From positions 1-32,354 of the forward strand of contig JAITOY010000037.1 of assembly GCA_031289775.1 (NCBI GenBank): a stretch of DNA of 32,354 nt, read 5' to 3'. The position numbers were made by a program, and so were the translations under genes. This DNA comes from Synergistaceae bacterium (GTDB lineage: Bacteria > Synergistota > Synergistia > Synergistales > Synergistaceae). The notes under the pieces were generated by a model. That model searched no databases. It had not been told where the DNA came from and saw only the letters and a list, made by a program, of their open reading frames with translations. Shown one piece after another: positions 16,372-23,934 of the stretch (the first letter of the stretch is position 1; each line of letters opens with the position of its first letter).

Positions 16372-17072
16372 TGGGCGTTATCAGTGACCTGAAGGGCGAC
16401 AGGGATTTTCTCCTCGCCTCATCGATACTCAACGCGAATCAGATGACGCTCGGCGATGATATAAAAGCGCTCGGAGACAGTGTGGATTGGATTCACGTCG
16501 ACGTTATGGACGGTCATTTCGTCACAAACATGTCGTTCGGGCCGGGGGTTCTTCGGTCGCTTCGAACATGGTTTCCAAAATCCTTCATAGACGTCCATAT
16601 CATGGCGGCGCCGGCCGAAAACTTCATTGGCATGTTCGCCGACGCCGGCCCTGACGTCATCACGACACAGATAGAGGCGACGAACCACGGGCACAGGGTT
16701 GCACAAATAATCAGGTCGGCCGGCATTCGTCCGGGGATAGCGCTGAACCCTGCCACGCCTGTATCGCTCGTCGAGCCGCTTTTGCCGTTCGTAGACCTTG
16801 TCTTAGTGATGACAGTGAACCCGGGCTATGGCGGACAAAAACTCATACCGGAGGTTTTGACGAAGCTCAAGGAACTTGTTCGATTCAGGGTCGTTCACTC
16901 CCTTGACTATCTCATCGAGGTTGATGGAGGAGTGAAGGCTGAAAACGCGCCGTCTCTCGTATCATCTGGCTGCGACGTGCTTGTCGCGGGGAACGCCATC
17001 TTTGGCGCCGACGATCCGGCGTCAGCGGTTGGCGCGATAAGGAAAAAAATAACCGACAGACATGGGGTGTGA
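16371..17072 (+). CDS. rpe: Ribulose-phosphate 3-epimerase
   Basis: Interconverts ribulose 5-phosphate and xylulose 5-phosphate in the pentose phosphate pathway. The 233-residue TIM barrel keeps the metal/catalytic residues: His and Asp in IHVDVMDGHFV (about 43-53), His in DVHIMA (about 74) and Asp in EVDGGV (about 183), plus the phosphate loop VNPGYGGQ and the AGNAIFG end. The first motif reads SSILNANQ where most family members have PSILSAD, a mild divergence. ATG 16371 overlaps the preceding stop (TAATG). Confidence 0.92.
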   Translation: MGVISDLKGDRDFLLASSILNANQMTLGDDIKALGDSVDWIHVDVMDGHFVTNMSFGPGVLRSLRTWFPKSFIDVHIMAAPAENFIGMFADAGPDVITTQIEATNHGHRVAQIIRSAGIRPGIALNPATPVSLVEPLLPFVDLVLVMTVNPGYGGQKLIPEVLTKLKELVRFRVVHSLDYLIEVDGGVKAENAPSLVSSGCDVLVAGNAIFGADDPASAVGAIRKKITDRHGV

Positions 17073-17075
17073 TTT

Positions 17076-18098
17076 ATGAGTGGCCGCTCCCCGGAAATAC
17101 TGGATGACAATACAGCCGATTTGACGAGGCTCGGCGCCCAGCTTCGAGCGCTTCGGGAGGCACAGCGCCTCTCATATGACGACGTAGCCAACGCGACTCG
17201 CGTCAGGCCCCACCTGTTGCAGGCAATAGAGGACGGGAGCGTTGAAAATCTCGCCGCGCCCGTCTACACGAGGGGTTTTATCAAAACATACTGCGAGTAC
17301 CTGATGGCGGACGACCTATGGCGAAAGTACAGCCACAGCCTGCCGCCGTCCGATACAACGACGGCCGCCGGCGGGGAGACGCGGGAGCCGGTTATCGACA
17401 TAACTCAACCGACGCCGATGTTCAGGCGATCCTCTATGATATGGGTGTATGTGATACTCGTTATAGCGGTTTTCGGCGCGGCATTTTTGCTCTGGAGCCA
17501 GCAACGAACCCCTGGCGAATTCGAAAGAGGATTTTTCCTTAGGGTTCAAGACAGCGAGAGGTCGCAGAACGTTATAGTGTCGCGCGAAGCTCTGGACGGG
17601 GGCGATTCATTTCTGCCGCTTTTCCTGCCGGCTATATCGGCCGACGAGGCGTCAAACCCTCTTCCCAGTTTGAGGAGCGCGGATATTTCATCCGACTTTG
17701 CTATGCCCCGAACACCGGCGGGCCTCTCATGGATGGGAGGGGACTCCCTCGATATGGTCATCGCGTCCCCGGTTCCGGCATCCCAGAACAGTCCGAAGGA
17801 CGAACTGTTTATCGAGATAAGGGGCGAAAATACGAGGCTCGTGGTCAGGCAGGGCGGCAGGAATGTGACTATGAGGAACCTCACTCCGGGCGAGTCGCGA
17901 AGGTACAGAGTAACGTCCGAGACGGACGTGAGCCTGAGCGTTGGCAGCGCGGCCGACGTGACGTGGAGGGGTACGAAATATCAAAACGTCGGCGACGGAA
18001 ATGGCCCGCTTGCCCTTACGTTTTTCCCGGACGGCAGCGTCAGGGTGACGTCTGGAAGCTCTTCCGGCATTGGCGATGGCGGGCGAGCCGCTCAGTGA
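17076..18098 (+). CDS. RodZ-like cell-shape protein (HTH, transmembrane, C-terminal beta domain)
   Basis: A 340-residue bitopic protein. Residues about 18-80 are a helix-turn-helix of the RodZ type (LGAQLRALREAQRLSYDDVA, then VYTRGFIKTYCEYL). After a linker, one transmembrane helix spans about 121-140. The outer part ends in a domain with LVVRQGGRNVTMRNLTPGES-like strands (residues about 255-330), resembling the C-terminal RodZ domain (DUF4115). RodZ connects MreB filaments to the elongation machinery. It starts at ATG 17076, 3 nt after rpe. RodZ-like genes before rimO/cinA/recA are common in Clostridia-type genomes. Confidence 0.85.
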   Translation: MSGRSPEILDDNTADLTRLGAQLRALREAQRLSYDDVANATRVRPHLLQAIEDGSVENLAAPVYTRGFIKTYCEYLMADDLWRKYSHSLPPSDTTTAAGGETREPVIDITQPTPMFRRSSMIWVYVILVIAVFGAAFLLWSQQRTPGEFERGFFLRVQDSERSQNVIVSREALDGGDSFLPLFLPAISADEASNPLPSLRSADISSDFAMPRTPAGLSWMGGDSLDMVIASPVPASQNSPKDELFIEIRGENTRLVVRQGGRNVTMRNLTPGESRRYRVTSETDVSLSVGSAADVTWRGTKYQNVGDGNGPLALTFFPDGSVRVTSGSSSGIGDGGRAAQ

Positions 18099-18099
18099 C

Positions 18100-19422
18100 A
18101 TGAGACAAGCGATAAAAGAAAAAAGCGTATATTGTCTGAGCCTCGGTTGCGCGAAAAACGGAGTGGACAGCGAGAGAATCGCGGGGTTTCTGCGCGGCGC
18201 CGGTTATGAGATAGCTGCGGAGGCGGATGGGGCTGAAATCTGTCTCGTCAACACGTGCGGTTTTATAAGGTCGGCCGTCGAGGAGAATATCGACGTTATA
18301 CTCGACCTCGCTGGCATGAAGGCGGCCGGTCGCACGAAGCGTATCGCCGTAGTCGGCTGCCTGATCAACAGATACGGCGCGGAAGAGCTTGCGAAAAACA
18401 TCCCCGAGGTTGACTGCTGGGTAAAAAGCGAGGATTACGACGGCATTCTCAGCGCCGTCGGCGCAGCGCCGGAGAGAGCCGACACGCCAGGGCGTATGTT
18501 GCTTCCCGCGTCTCCGTCTCACCTTGCATACCTGAAGATTTCGGAGGGATGTGACAAAAGATGTTCATACTGCATTATTCCGTCAATTCGCGGTTCGCTT
18601 CGAAGCGTTCCTCTTGTCGATCTCGTATCCGAGGCAGAGGGGCTCGTCTCCAGAGGGGCCTCTGAGATATGTCTTGTCGGTCAGGACTTGACTGCGTACG
18701 GCGCGGATCTGGGGATCAATGACGCCCTGATTAAGCTGCTCGACGCCCTTGAGACCTCTCTGCCCAGCGACGTCTGGCTCAGGCTGCTATACCTTCAACC
18801 CTCTGGAGTCGGAGTGAAGCTTCTAGAGAGGGTGGCGTCCGGAAGGCTGGTATTGCCATATCTGGATATGCCAATACAGCACGCGAGCGACAGAGTGCTT
18901 TCTCTCATGAACAGGGGGGAGACCTACGAGTCGCTTCTCGAACTATTCAAGAAGGCTAGGGAGATTCGCCCGGACTTTGCGCTCAGGACGACATGTATGG
19001 TCGGCTTTCCGGGTGAAAAAAGGGAGGACTTTGAGATCCTGTTGCGCTTCCTGAGAGAAGCCGAGCTGGACAGAGTCGGCGCGTTTGCCTTTTCTCCGGA
19101 GGACGGGACGCCAGCCGCGAAGATGCCAGACCAGGTGACGGAGAGGACAAAAAAGTCGCGCCTTGGACGCCTGATGTCCGTTCAGGAGGAGGTGTCGCTC
19201 GCGAGGCAGAGCCTGTATCTCGGACGCGAGATTGACGTCCTCATAGACTCTGCTCCCCTCGAAGGGCTGGCGGAGGGGCGTTCGTTTCGCGAGGCGCCGG
19301 AGGTTGACGGACTTATCGAGATACAGGGCGCGAGGAGCGACCTGCGCGTAGGAGAACGCATAAGGGCGATCGTGACGGACGTCACTGAGCACGATATGAT
19401 CGCGGCGGAGGTTCTTCGTTGA
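18100..19422 (+). CDS. rimO: Ribosomal protein S12 methylthiotransferase RimO
   Basis: A radical-SAM enzyme that adds a methylthio group to an aspartate of ribosomal protein S12. The 440-residue product has the N-terminal methylthiotransferase domain with three cluster cysteines (LGCAKN at C17, NTCGF and VGCL), the radical-SAM motif CDKRCSYC near residue 152, and a C-terminal TRAM domain ending AAEVLR. GCAKNxVDSE is typical of RimO rather than MiaB. Start is ATG 18100, 1 nt after the RodZ-like stop; a longer frame from 18070 would overlap that gene and is rejected. The stop overlaps pgpA. Confidence 0.94.
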   Translation: MRQAIKEKSVYCLSLGCAKNGVDSERIAGFLRGAGYEIAAEADGAEICLVNTCGFIRSAVEENIDVILDLAGMKAAGRTKRIAVVGCLINRYGAEELAKNIPEVDCWVKSEDYDGILSAVGAAPERADTPGRMLLPASPSHLAYLKISEGCDKRCSYCIIPSIRGSLRSVPLVDLVSEAEGLVSRGASEICLVGQDLTAYGADLGINDALIKLLDALETSLPSDVWLRLLYLQPSGVGVKLLERVASGRLVLPYLDMPIQHASDRVLSLMNRGETYESLLELFKKAREIRPDFALRTTCMVGFPGEKREDFEILLRFLREAELDRVGAFAFSPEDGTPAAKMPDQVTERTKKSRLGRLMSVQEEVSLARQSLYLGREIDVLIDSAPLEGLAEGRSFREAPEVDGLIEIQGARSDLRVGERIRAIVTDVTEHDMIAAEVLR

Positions 19423-19910
19423 AGATAAAGAGGTCGTGGTACGGAATCACAGCCACCCTGGCCGGTTTGGGCGGTGTTGGAAAGATGCCCGGTACGCTTG
19501 GCACGGCGGTCTCTTTTTTTATATTAGTCATGGCTGGTGGCGTGCATCCGCTTATACTGCTCGCCGTTATTGCGGTCGGCGGCATCGCGTCGGACAGATA
19601 CGCGAAGGAGAGGGGAGTGGAGGACCCTCGGGACGTGGTTATTGACGAGGTAGTTGGGTATTGGACGTCGATGGTTTTCCTGGAGACGACCATGACAAAC
19701 GCAGTCATGGCGTTTTTTCTGTTCAGGGTGATAGATATAGTGAAGCCGTTTCCAGTGGGAACGATGGAGAGACTGCCGGGAGGAATTGGGATAATGGCGG
19801 ACGACATCTGCGGCGGTCTCATTGTGAACCTGATTTTGCGCCTAATATCATGGCTGCTCGTCGCGGATCGTCTTGGGCTGATAGGTCTCCTTTCGAGGGT
19901 GGGGCGGTGA
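19419..19910 (+). CDS. pgpA: Phosphatidylglycerophosphatase A
   Basis: Removes the phosphate from phosphatidylglycerol phosphate, the last step of phosphatidylglycerol synthesis, in the inner membrane. The 163-residue product has the family motifs GVGKMPGTLGT (about 22-32), VIDEVVGYW with the metal-binding Asp/Glu (about 73-81), RVIDIVKPFPV and GIMADDICGG (about 125-134). Hydrophobic segments are present. Start is TTG 19419, overlapping the rimO stop by 4 nt. In many related clusters the synthase gene pgsA occupies this place, so the neighbouring pathway step is encoded instead. Confidence 0.9.
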   Translation: MKIKRSWYGITATLAGLGGVGKMPGTLGTAVSFFILVMAGGVHPLILLAVIAVGGIASDRYAKERGVEDPRDVVIDEVVGYWTSMVFLETTMTNAVMAFFLFRVIDIVKPFPVGTMERLPGGIGIMADDICGGLIVNLILRLISWLLVADRLGLIGLLSRVGR

Positions 19911-20449
19911 AACGCTCGCGCCTCGTCTCCGACGAGATCAGTACTCTGGCCCGGACGGCTGTTGAAATGGGCGCCGCTATGGGAAACGAGCGGCTTTTTA
20001 CATTCGCCGAGTCGTGCACCGGCGGGCTGGTCGCGGCGTCAGTCGTTTCTGTCCCAGGAGCGTCGGCTTCTTTTCCGGGAAGCGTCGTGACATATTGCAG
20101 CGAGGACAAGGCGGAAAAACTCTCGGTGAGACGGGAGACGCTCGAAAGATACGGCGCAGTTAGCGGGCAGTGCGCGGCGCAGATGGCGCGCGGTGCGATT
20201 CTCCTTTTTGGGACGCGTCTCGCCGTGAGTGTGACCGGGATAGCCGGGCCAGGCGGCGGCCTTCTTTTTAAACCTGTAGGGACAGTATGGTTTGGCCTCG
20301 CGATGGACGAGATGACGATCGTTCAGAGGGGCTTCTACCCGGTACGCCGAGAGATCGTCCGGCTCTGTGCCGTTCGAACCGCGCTTAGGCTCCTGATAAG
20401 GGGGCTCTGTTGCGTTGGCCGGGCAGATGATATTTTAACGAAATTATAA
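19907..20449 (+). CDS. CinA C-terminal-domain protein (nicotinamide-nucleotide amidase type)
   Basis: A 180-residue protein equal to the C-terminal CinA domain, known in PncC as a nicotinamide mononucleotide deamidase. The motifs are FAESCTGGLVAA (about 32-43), GSVVTY, and VSVTGIAGPGGG with KPVGTVWFG (about 108-130). The N-terminal molybdopterin-binding-like domain of full CinA is absent. Start is GTG 19907, overlapping the pgpA stop by 4 nt with gagggtgggg upstream; a longer frame from 19661 overlaps pgpA and is rejected. It precedes recA, as cinA often does. Confidence 0.88.
   Translation: MKRSRLVSDEISTLARTAVEMGAAMGNERLFTFAESCTGGLVAASVVSVPGASASFPGSVVTYCSEDKAEKLSVRRETLERYGAVSGQCAAQMARGAILLFGTRLAVSVTGIAGPGGGLLFKPVGTVWFGLAMDEMTIVQRGFYPVRREIVRLCAVRTALRLLIRGLCCVGRADDILTKL
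20428..20436 (+). promoter_or_regulatory. Possible extended -10 upstream of recA
   Basis: TGATATTTT fits TG-n-TATTTT (4 of 6 to the -10 consensus) at 20428-20436, within the last codons of the CinA-domain gene and about 34 nt before the recA start. No good -35 is seen, and I see no clear LexA-type operator. It is offered only as a candidate. Confidence 0.3.
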
Positions 20450-20469
20450 AAAACGGGAGGCGTTTACAA

Positions 20470-21636
20470 TTGGCCAAAAAGAGAGAGACTTACACAAAAA
20501 GCGAAGTACTGGAGAAGGCTATAACCGATATAAAGCAGAAATTCGGAGACGGGGCCATCATGAGGATGGGAGAGCGGACGAACATGAACATAGAGGTCAT
20601 CTCGACGGGAGTGTTGCCGCTTGACGTGGCCCTCGGCATAGGGGGCGTGCCGAGGGGGCGTGTTGTCGAGCTGTACGGCCCCGAGGGCGGCGGAAAAACG
20701 ACGATAGCGCTGCACATCATCGCAGAGGCACAGAGGGCTGGAGGAGTGACAGCTTTCATTGACGCCGAACACGCGCTCGATCCTGGTTTGGCCGCCGCGA
20801 TCGGCGTGGACACGAGCAGCATGTACATCTCGCAGCCAGATAGCGGGGAACAGGCGTTTTTCATAATAGATTCGCTCGTTCGGAGCGGCGCCGTTGACCT
20901 GATCGTCGTGGACTCTGTGGCGGCGCTGACGCCGCAGGGTGAGATAGACGGCAAGATAGAGGACGGCCCGAACAAAAGCGTCGGCCTTCACGCTCGCCTC
21001 ATGTCTTACGCGCTAAGGCGGCTCACGTCGGTAATTTCGAAAAGCCGCACGACGCTGGTTTTCATAAACCAGCTCAGGTCAGTCATAAACACCGGTTACG
21101 CAAACGGCCCGACTGAAACGACGACGGGCGGCAGGGCGCTCAAGTTCTACAGCTCCGTGCGCATAGAGGTGCGGCGGGCCGAGACGCTTCGCCAGGGCGA
21201 CACTCCGATAGGGCACGAGCTCAAGATCAAGGTGACGAAAAACAAGCAGGCCCCCCCCTTCCGAACGGCTCATACGACCCTCATATACGGCAAGGGCGTG
21301 CCGAAGGGAATGGCTGTGCTCGACATGGCGCTCGACATGAACGTTGCGAAAAGAAAGGGTTCGTGGATAGCCTACAAGGGCGAGACTCTGGCTCAGGGCA
21401 AAGAGGCGACAGCGGAGCTGCTGGACGAGCGCCCCGAGTTGATGGATGAGATAAAAAAGGACGTGATGGCGAAGGTAGCCGAGCTCAATGGTCTCATACT
21501 CCCCTCAGCTGAAGAGACCTCGCCCTCGATCTTTGGCGAGGACGGTCAGGTGGAGAGTCTGCTGGAGGAGGGGGCGATAGCCCTCGACATTGGCGGGATC
21601 GAGGAGCCAGAGTCCTCCTATCCGGAGGACGACTGA
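20470..21636 (+). CDS. recA: Recombinase RecA
   Basis: Homologous-recombination ATPase and SOS co-protease. The 388-residue product has Walker A GPEGGGKT (70-77), Walker B LIVVD (144-148), INQ at 199-201 and the ETTTGG motif (216-221). Compared with Escherichia coli RecA, recalled from memory, loop L1 (about 161-171) is 3 residues longer and loop L2 (about 202-215) is 2 residues longer; the offsets between conserved motifs confirm this. The C-terminal tail is long and acidic. Start is TTG 20470 after gggagg, with spacing of about 9 nt. Confidence 0.96.
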   Translation: MAKKRETYTKSEVLEKAITDIKQKFGDGAIMRMGERTNMNIEVISTGVLPLDVALGIGGVPRGRVVELYGPEGGGKTTIALHIIAEAQRAGGVTAFIDAEHALDPGLAAAIGVDTSSMYISQPDSGEQAFFIIDSLVRSGAVDLIVVDSVAALTPQGEIDGKIEDGPNKSVGLHARLMSYALRRLTSVISKSRTTLVFINQLRSVINTGYANGPTETTTGGRALKFYSSVRIEVRRAETLRQGDTPIGHELKIKVTKNKQAPPFRTAHTTLIYGKGVPKGMAVLDMALDMNVAKRKGSWIAYKGETLAQGKEATAELLDERPELMDEIKKDVMAKVAELNGLILPSAEETSPSIFGEDGQVESLLEEGAIALDIGGIEEPESSYPEDD

Positions 21637-21672
21637 CGCCGCCCGACTCAGGAGAGTGCGCGGGAAATCGGA

Positions 21673-22038
21673 ATGATTCTTGGGGTAGGGACGGATCTTT
21701 GCAGGATTTCCAGGATGGAGAGAGCGATTGCGAACGATCACTTCGTCGAGAAAATTTTTTCGCCGGAGGAGATCGAATACGCCCGCTCAAAGGGCAGCCC
21801 GGCGGAGCACTTCGCGGCGGCTTTCGCCGCGAAGGAGGCGATCGCCAAGGCCTCCGGCCTCGGCTTGTTTGGCATCGGGCTGTCAAACTCCATGGTGAGG
21901 CGGACTGACTCGGGCCCGCTTATAGTCTGTTGCGGATCGCTGCTTGAAAAGTTTGACGAGCTCGGCATAAAAAAGTATTGGCTCTCGCTGACGCATGAGG
22001 GCGATTATGCCCTCGCGTTTGTAGTCCTGGAGTCATAA
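21673..22038 (+). CDS. acpS: Holo-[acyl-carrier-protein] synthase
   Basis: Transfers 4'-phosphopantetheine from coenzyme A to acyl carrier protein. The 121-residue product has GVGTDLCRISRMERAI (metal-binding Asp near residue 7) and the second motif AAFAAKEAIAKASG (catalytic-site Glu near residue 56), then a family-typical C-terminus LSLTHEGDYALAFVV. ATG 21673 has only a weak Shine-Dalgarno. acpS next to the NAD(P)HX repair gene is a common arrangement. Confidence 0.93.
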   Translation: MILGVGTDLCRISRMERAIANDHFVEKIFSPEEIEYARSKGSPAEHFAAAFAAKEAIAKASGLGLFGIGLSNSMVRRTDSGPLIVCCGSLLEKFDELGIKKYWLSLTHEGDYALAFVVLES

Positions 22039-22092
22039 AATAAAGCAAGGGACTACCCTGTGAAACAAGGGGCGCCTGATGGGAGAAGATAG

Positions 22093-23607
22093 ATGAAAAA
22101 ATTCTATGCGGGTTCGAGCGTCAGGGAGGCGGATCGTGCGGCCTCTGAGAAACTGGGGATACCGGGGATCGTCCTGATGGAGAACGCCGGACGGAGCGCC
22201 GCCGAGGCACTGATCAGGCGCCGCCCCTGCGAGCGTAATTTTCTCGTCCTCTGCGGGTCGGGCAACAACGGCGGAGATGGTTTTGTCGTCGCGAGGCATC
22301 TCGCTCTGTGGGAGAGGACTCCCACAGTTCTCTCCACATCGAGTTTTGACAGATATAAGGACGCCGCCGCAACCGCTGCGGTCGCGGCGATGAACTCAGG
22401 CGTCAGGTGTCTCTGCTCCAGTGATTTGCGCGACGATGATATCGCGGCGCTTATAAAAAGCGCCGACGTCGTGGTGGACGCGCTTCTTGGAACCGGTTCG
22501 AGCGGCGCGCCGAGAGGCGAAGTTGTGAGGATCATAGGACTCTGCCCGGACGAGCTCAGGGTAGTGTCTCTGGACGTTCCAAGCGGCGTCGACCCCGATA
22601 CAGGCGAGACATACGGCTCGGCGCTCCACGCGGAAGCCACGCTTACGTTTCTGGCCGAGAAGGTCGGTCTTGCCGTATCTCCGGGCTGTCTGCACAGCGG
22701 AGAGGTTGAGGTCTGCGCCATCGGCGCCGCGCCTGAATTGGTGCTGGGCGGGTGCGAACTGGTTGGTTACGACTCGTCCGACGTCCCGAAGCTGAGGCCG
22801 AAGATCCCTGAGGACGTCCACAAGAGCGGTCGGGGCGCTCTGATGATAGTGGGCGGCTCGGATAATTTCAGGGGTGCGCCTGTCCTTTCGGCCTTAGGCG
22901 CCCTGCGCGCAGGTTGCGGCCTCGTTTTTCTCGCCGTTCCAGATTTCATAGTTCCACAGGCCTCGGCGCTCCTGCCGGAGGCTATATTCATTCCCTTGCC
23001 GTCAAAGGACGGTTTCGTTCGCTTTAAGGCTTTCGAGAAGACAGTGTCTCCCTGGTTCGAGAAGTGCGACGCTCTGGTTCTGGGCCCCGGTTTTGGCAGA
23101 ACGCTCGAGACGGAGATGGTTACGGGCTGGCTATGCAAGGAGTGGAAAAAGCCGATCTTAATCGACGCGGATGCCCTCCGCCACGTGGCGAATATCGAGA
23201 AAAACGCGAACCTCGGGCACAGGAAGGGCAGCGTGGTCATAACTCCGCATGAGGGCGAGGCCGCGCATCTTCTGGGTTCGAGCGTTAAAAAAGTTGCCGG
23301 CAGCCGCCTCTCTTCCTGCGTCGAACTGGCGGGAAAATTTGGGACTGTACTCCTGAAGGGTCCCCACACCCTTGTGTGCAGCGGCGCCGATAAGAGGGTG
23401 ATTCTCGAGGGTGGGCCATCTCTAGCGATTCCAGGGTCTGGCGACGTTCTCTCAGGAGTGATAGGGGCGTTCCTCGCGTTCGGTCTGTCCTGCGTTGACG
23501 CTGCGACGCTGGGCGCGGTAGTGCACGGCGCGTCCGGCGTCGCGCACGGCAGCTCAGGCGGGCTTTTGGCGCGAGAGCTGGTTGGGAAGATAAAGCTGGG
23601 AGATTAA
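22093..23607 (+). CDS. nnrD: Bifunctional NAD(P)HX epimerase / ADP-dependent dehydratase
   Basis: A 504-residue metabolite-repair enzyme for hydrated NADH and NADPH. The N-terminal YjeF_N domain (about 1-205) epimerises R/S-NAD(P)HX and has GSGNNGGDGFVVARHL and DALLGTGSSG. The C-terminal kinase-fold domain (about 220-500) dehydrates S-NAD(P)HX and has GGSDNFRGAPVLS, LVLGPGFGR and PGSGDVLSGVIGA. ATG 22093 gives the family N-terminus; upstream is gggagaagatag. The next gene starts 2 nt after the stop. Confidence 0.93.
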   Translation: MKKFYAGSSVREADRAASEKLGIPGIVLMENAGRSAAEALIRRRPCERNFLVLCGSGNNGGDGFVVARHLALWERTPTVLSTSSFDRYKDAAATAAVAAMNSGVRCLCSSDLRDDDIAALIKSADVVVDALLGTGSSGAPRGEVVRIIGLCPDELRVVSLDVPSGVDPDTGETYGSALHAEATLTFLAEKVGLAVSPGCLHSGEVEVCAIGAAPELVLGGCELVGYDSSDVPKLRPKIPEDVHKSGRGALMIVGGSDNFRGAPVLSALGALRAGCGLVFLAVPDFIVPQASALLPEAIFIPLPSKDGFVRFKAFEKTVSPWFEKCDALVLGPGFGRTLETEMVTGWLCKEWKKPILIDADALRHVANIEKNANLGHRKGSVVITPHEGEAAHLLGSSVKKVAGSRLSSCVELAGKFGTVLLKGPHTLVCSGADKRVILEGGPSLAIPGSGDVLSGVIGAFLAFGLSCVDAATLGAVVHGASGVAHGSSGGLLARELVGKIKLGD

Positions 23608-23609
23608 CG

Positions 23610-23876
23610 ATGTTATATAAGAGACTGGATAGAAAAAGGCGCTCGTACTCCGAAGAGGACGACCGCGATTCAGACAGGTATCAGAAGAGAAACGGCCGCA
23701 ACCGGAATAGCAGGGGGTTACGCTTTACGTTTCTCAGCTTCTTTGTAATGGGGGCGTGCCTTTTGTTTATAAAAATCGCGAACCCTGATATTCCGCTTCG
23801 CCAGCCCGTCCTTATGCTCGTGTGCACCTGCCTCGCCTGCGTGATAATGTCTTACATCTCTGGGCGGCCAAAATGA
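23610..23876 (+). CDS. Small two-helix membrane protein of unknown function
   Basis: I do not recognise this 88-residue product. The first 35 residues are strongly charged (Arg/Lys/Asp/Glu-rich), followed by two predicted transmembrane helices: about 38-56 (FTFLSFFVMGACLLFIKIA) and about 67-84 (VLMLVCTCLACVIMSYI). The short loop between them (NPDIPLRQP) suggests a hairpin in the membrane with both ends cytoplasmic. ATG 23610 is 2 nt after nnrD and just 5' of the tsaE leader. It has normal codon use and a plausible gggagatta ribosome-binding site, so I regard it as real. Confidence 0.65.
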   Translation: MLYKRLDRKRRSYSEEDDRDSDRYQKRNGRNRNSRGLRFTFLSFFVMGACLLFIKIANPDIPLRQPVLMLVCTCLACVIMSYISGRPK

Positions 23877-23886
23877 GAAGAGACAA

Positions 23887-23929
23887 CGCAGCCCACCCAC
23901 CCCGATACGCCTCCAGAGTCTGGGCTGCG
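23887..23929 (+). promoter_or_regulatory. Perfect 9-bp inverted repeat before tsaE
   Basis: CGCAGCCCA (23887-23895) and TGGGCTGCG (23921-23929) form a perfect 9-bp, GC-rich stem with a 25-nt loop. It ends 5 nt before the tsaE ATG at 23935. There is no U-tract, so it is not a simple terminator; it may affect translation of tsaE, act as a protein-binding site or block RNA decay. Confidence 0.5.
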
Positions 23930-23934
23930 CGATT

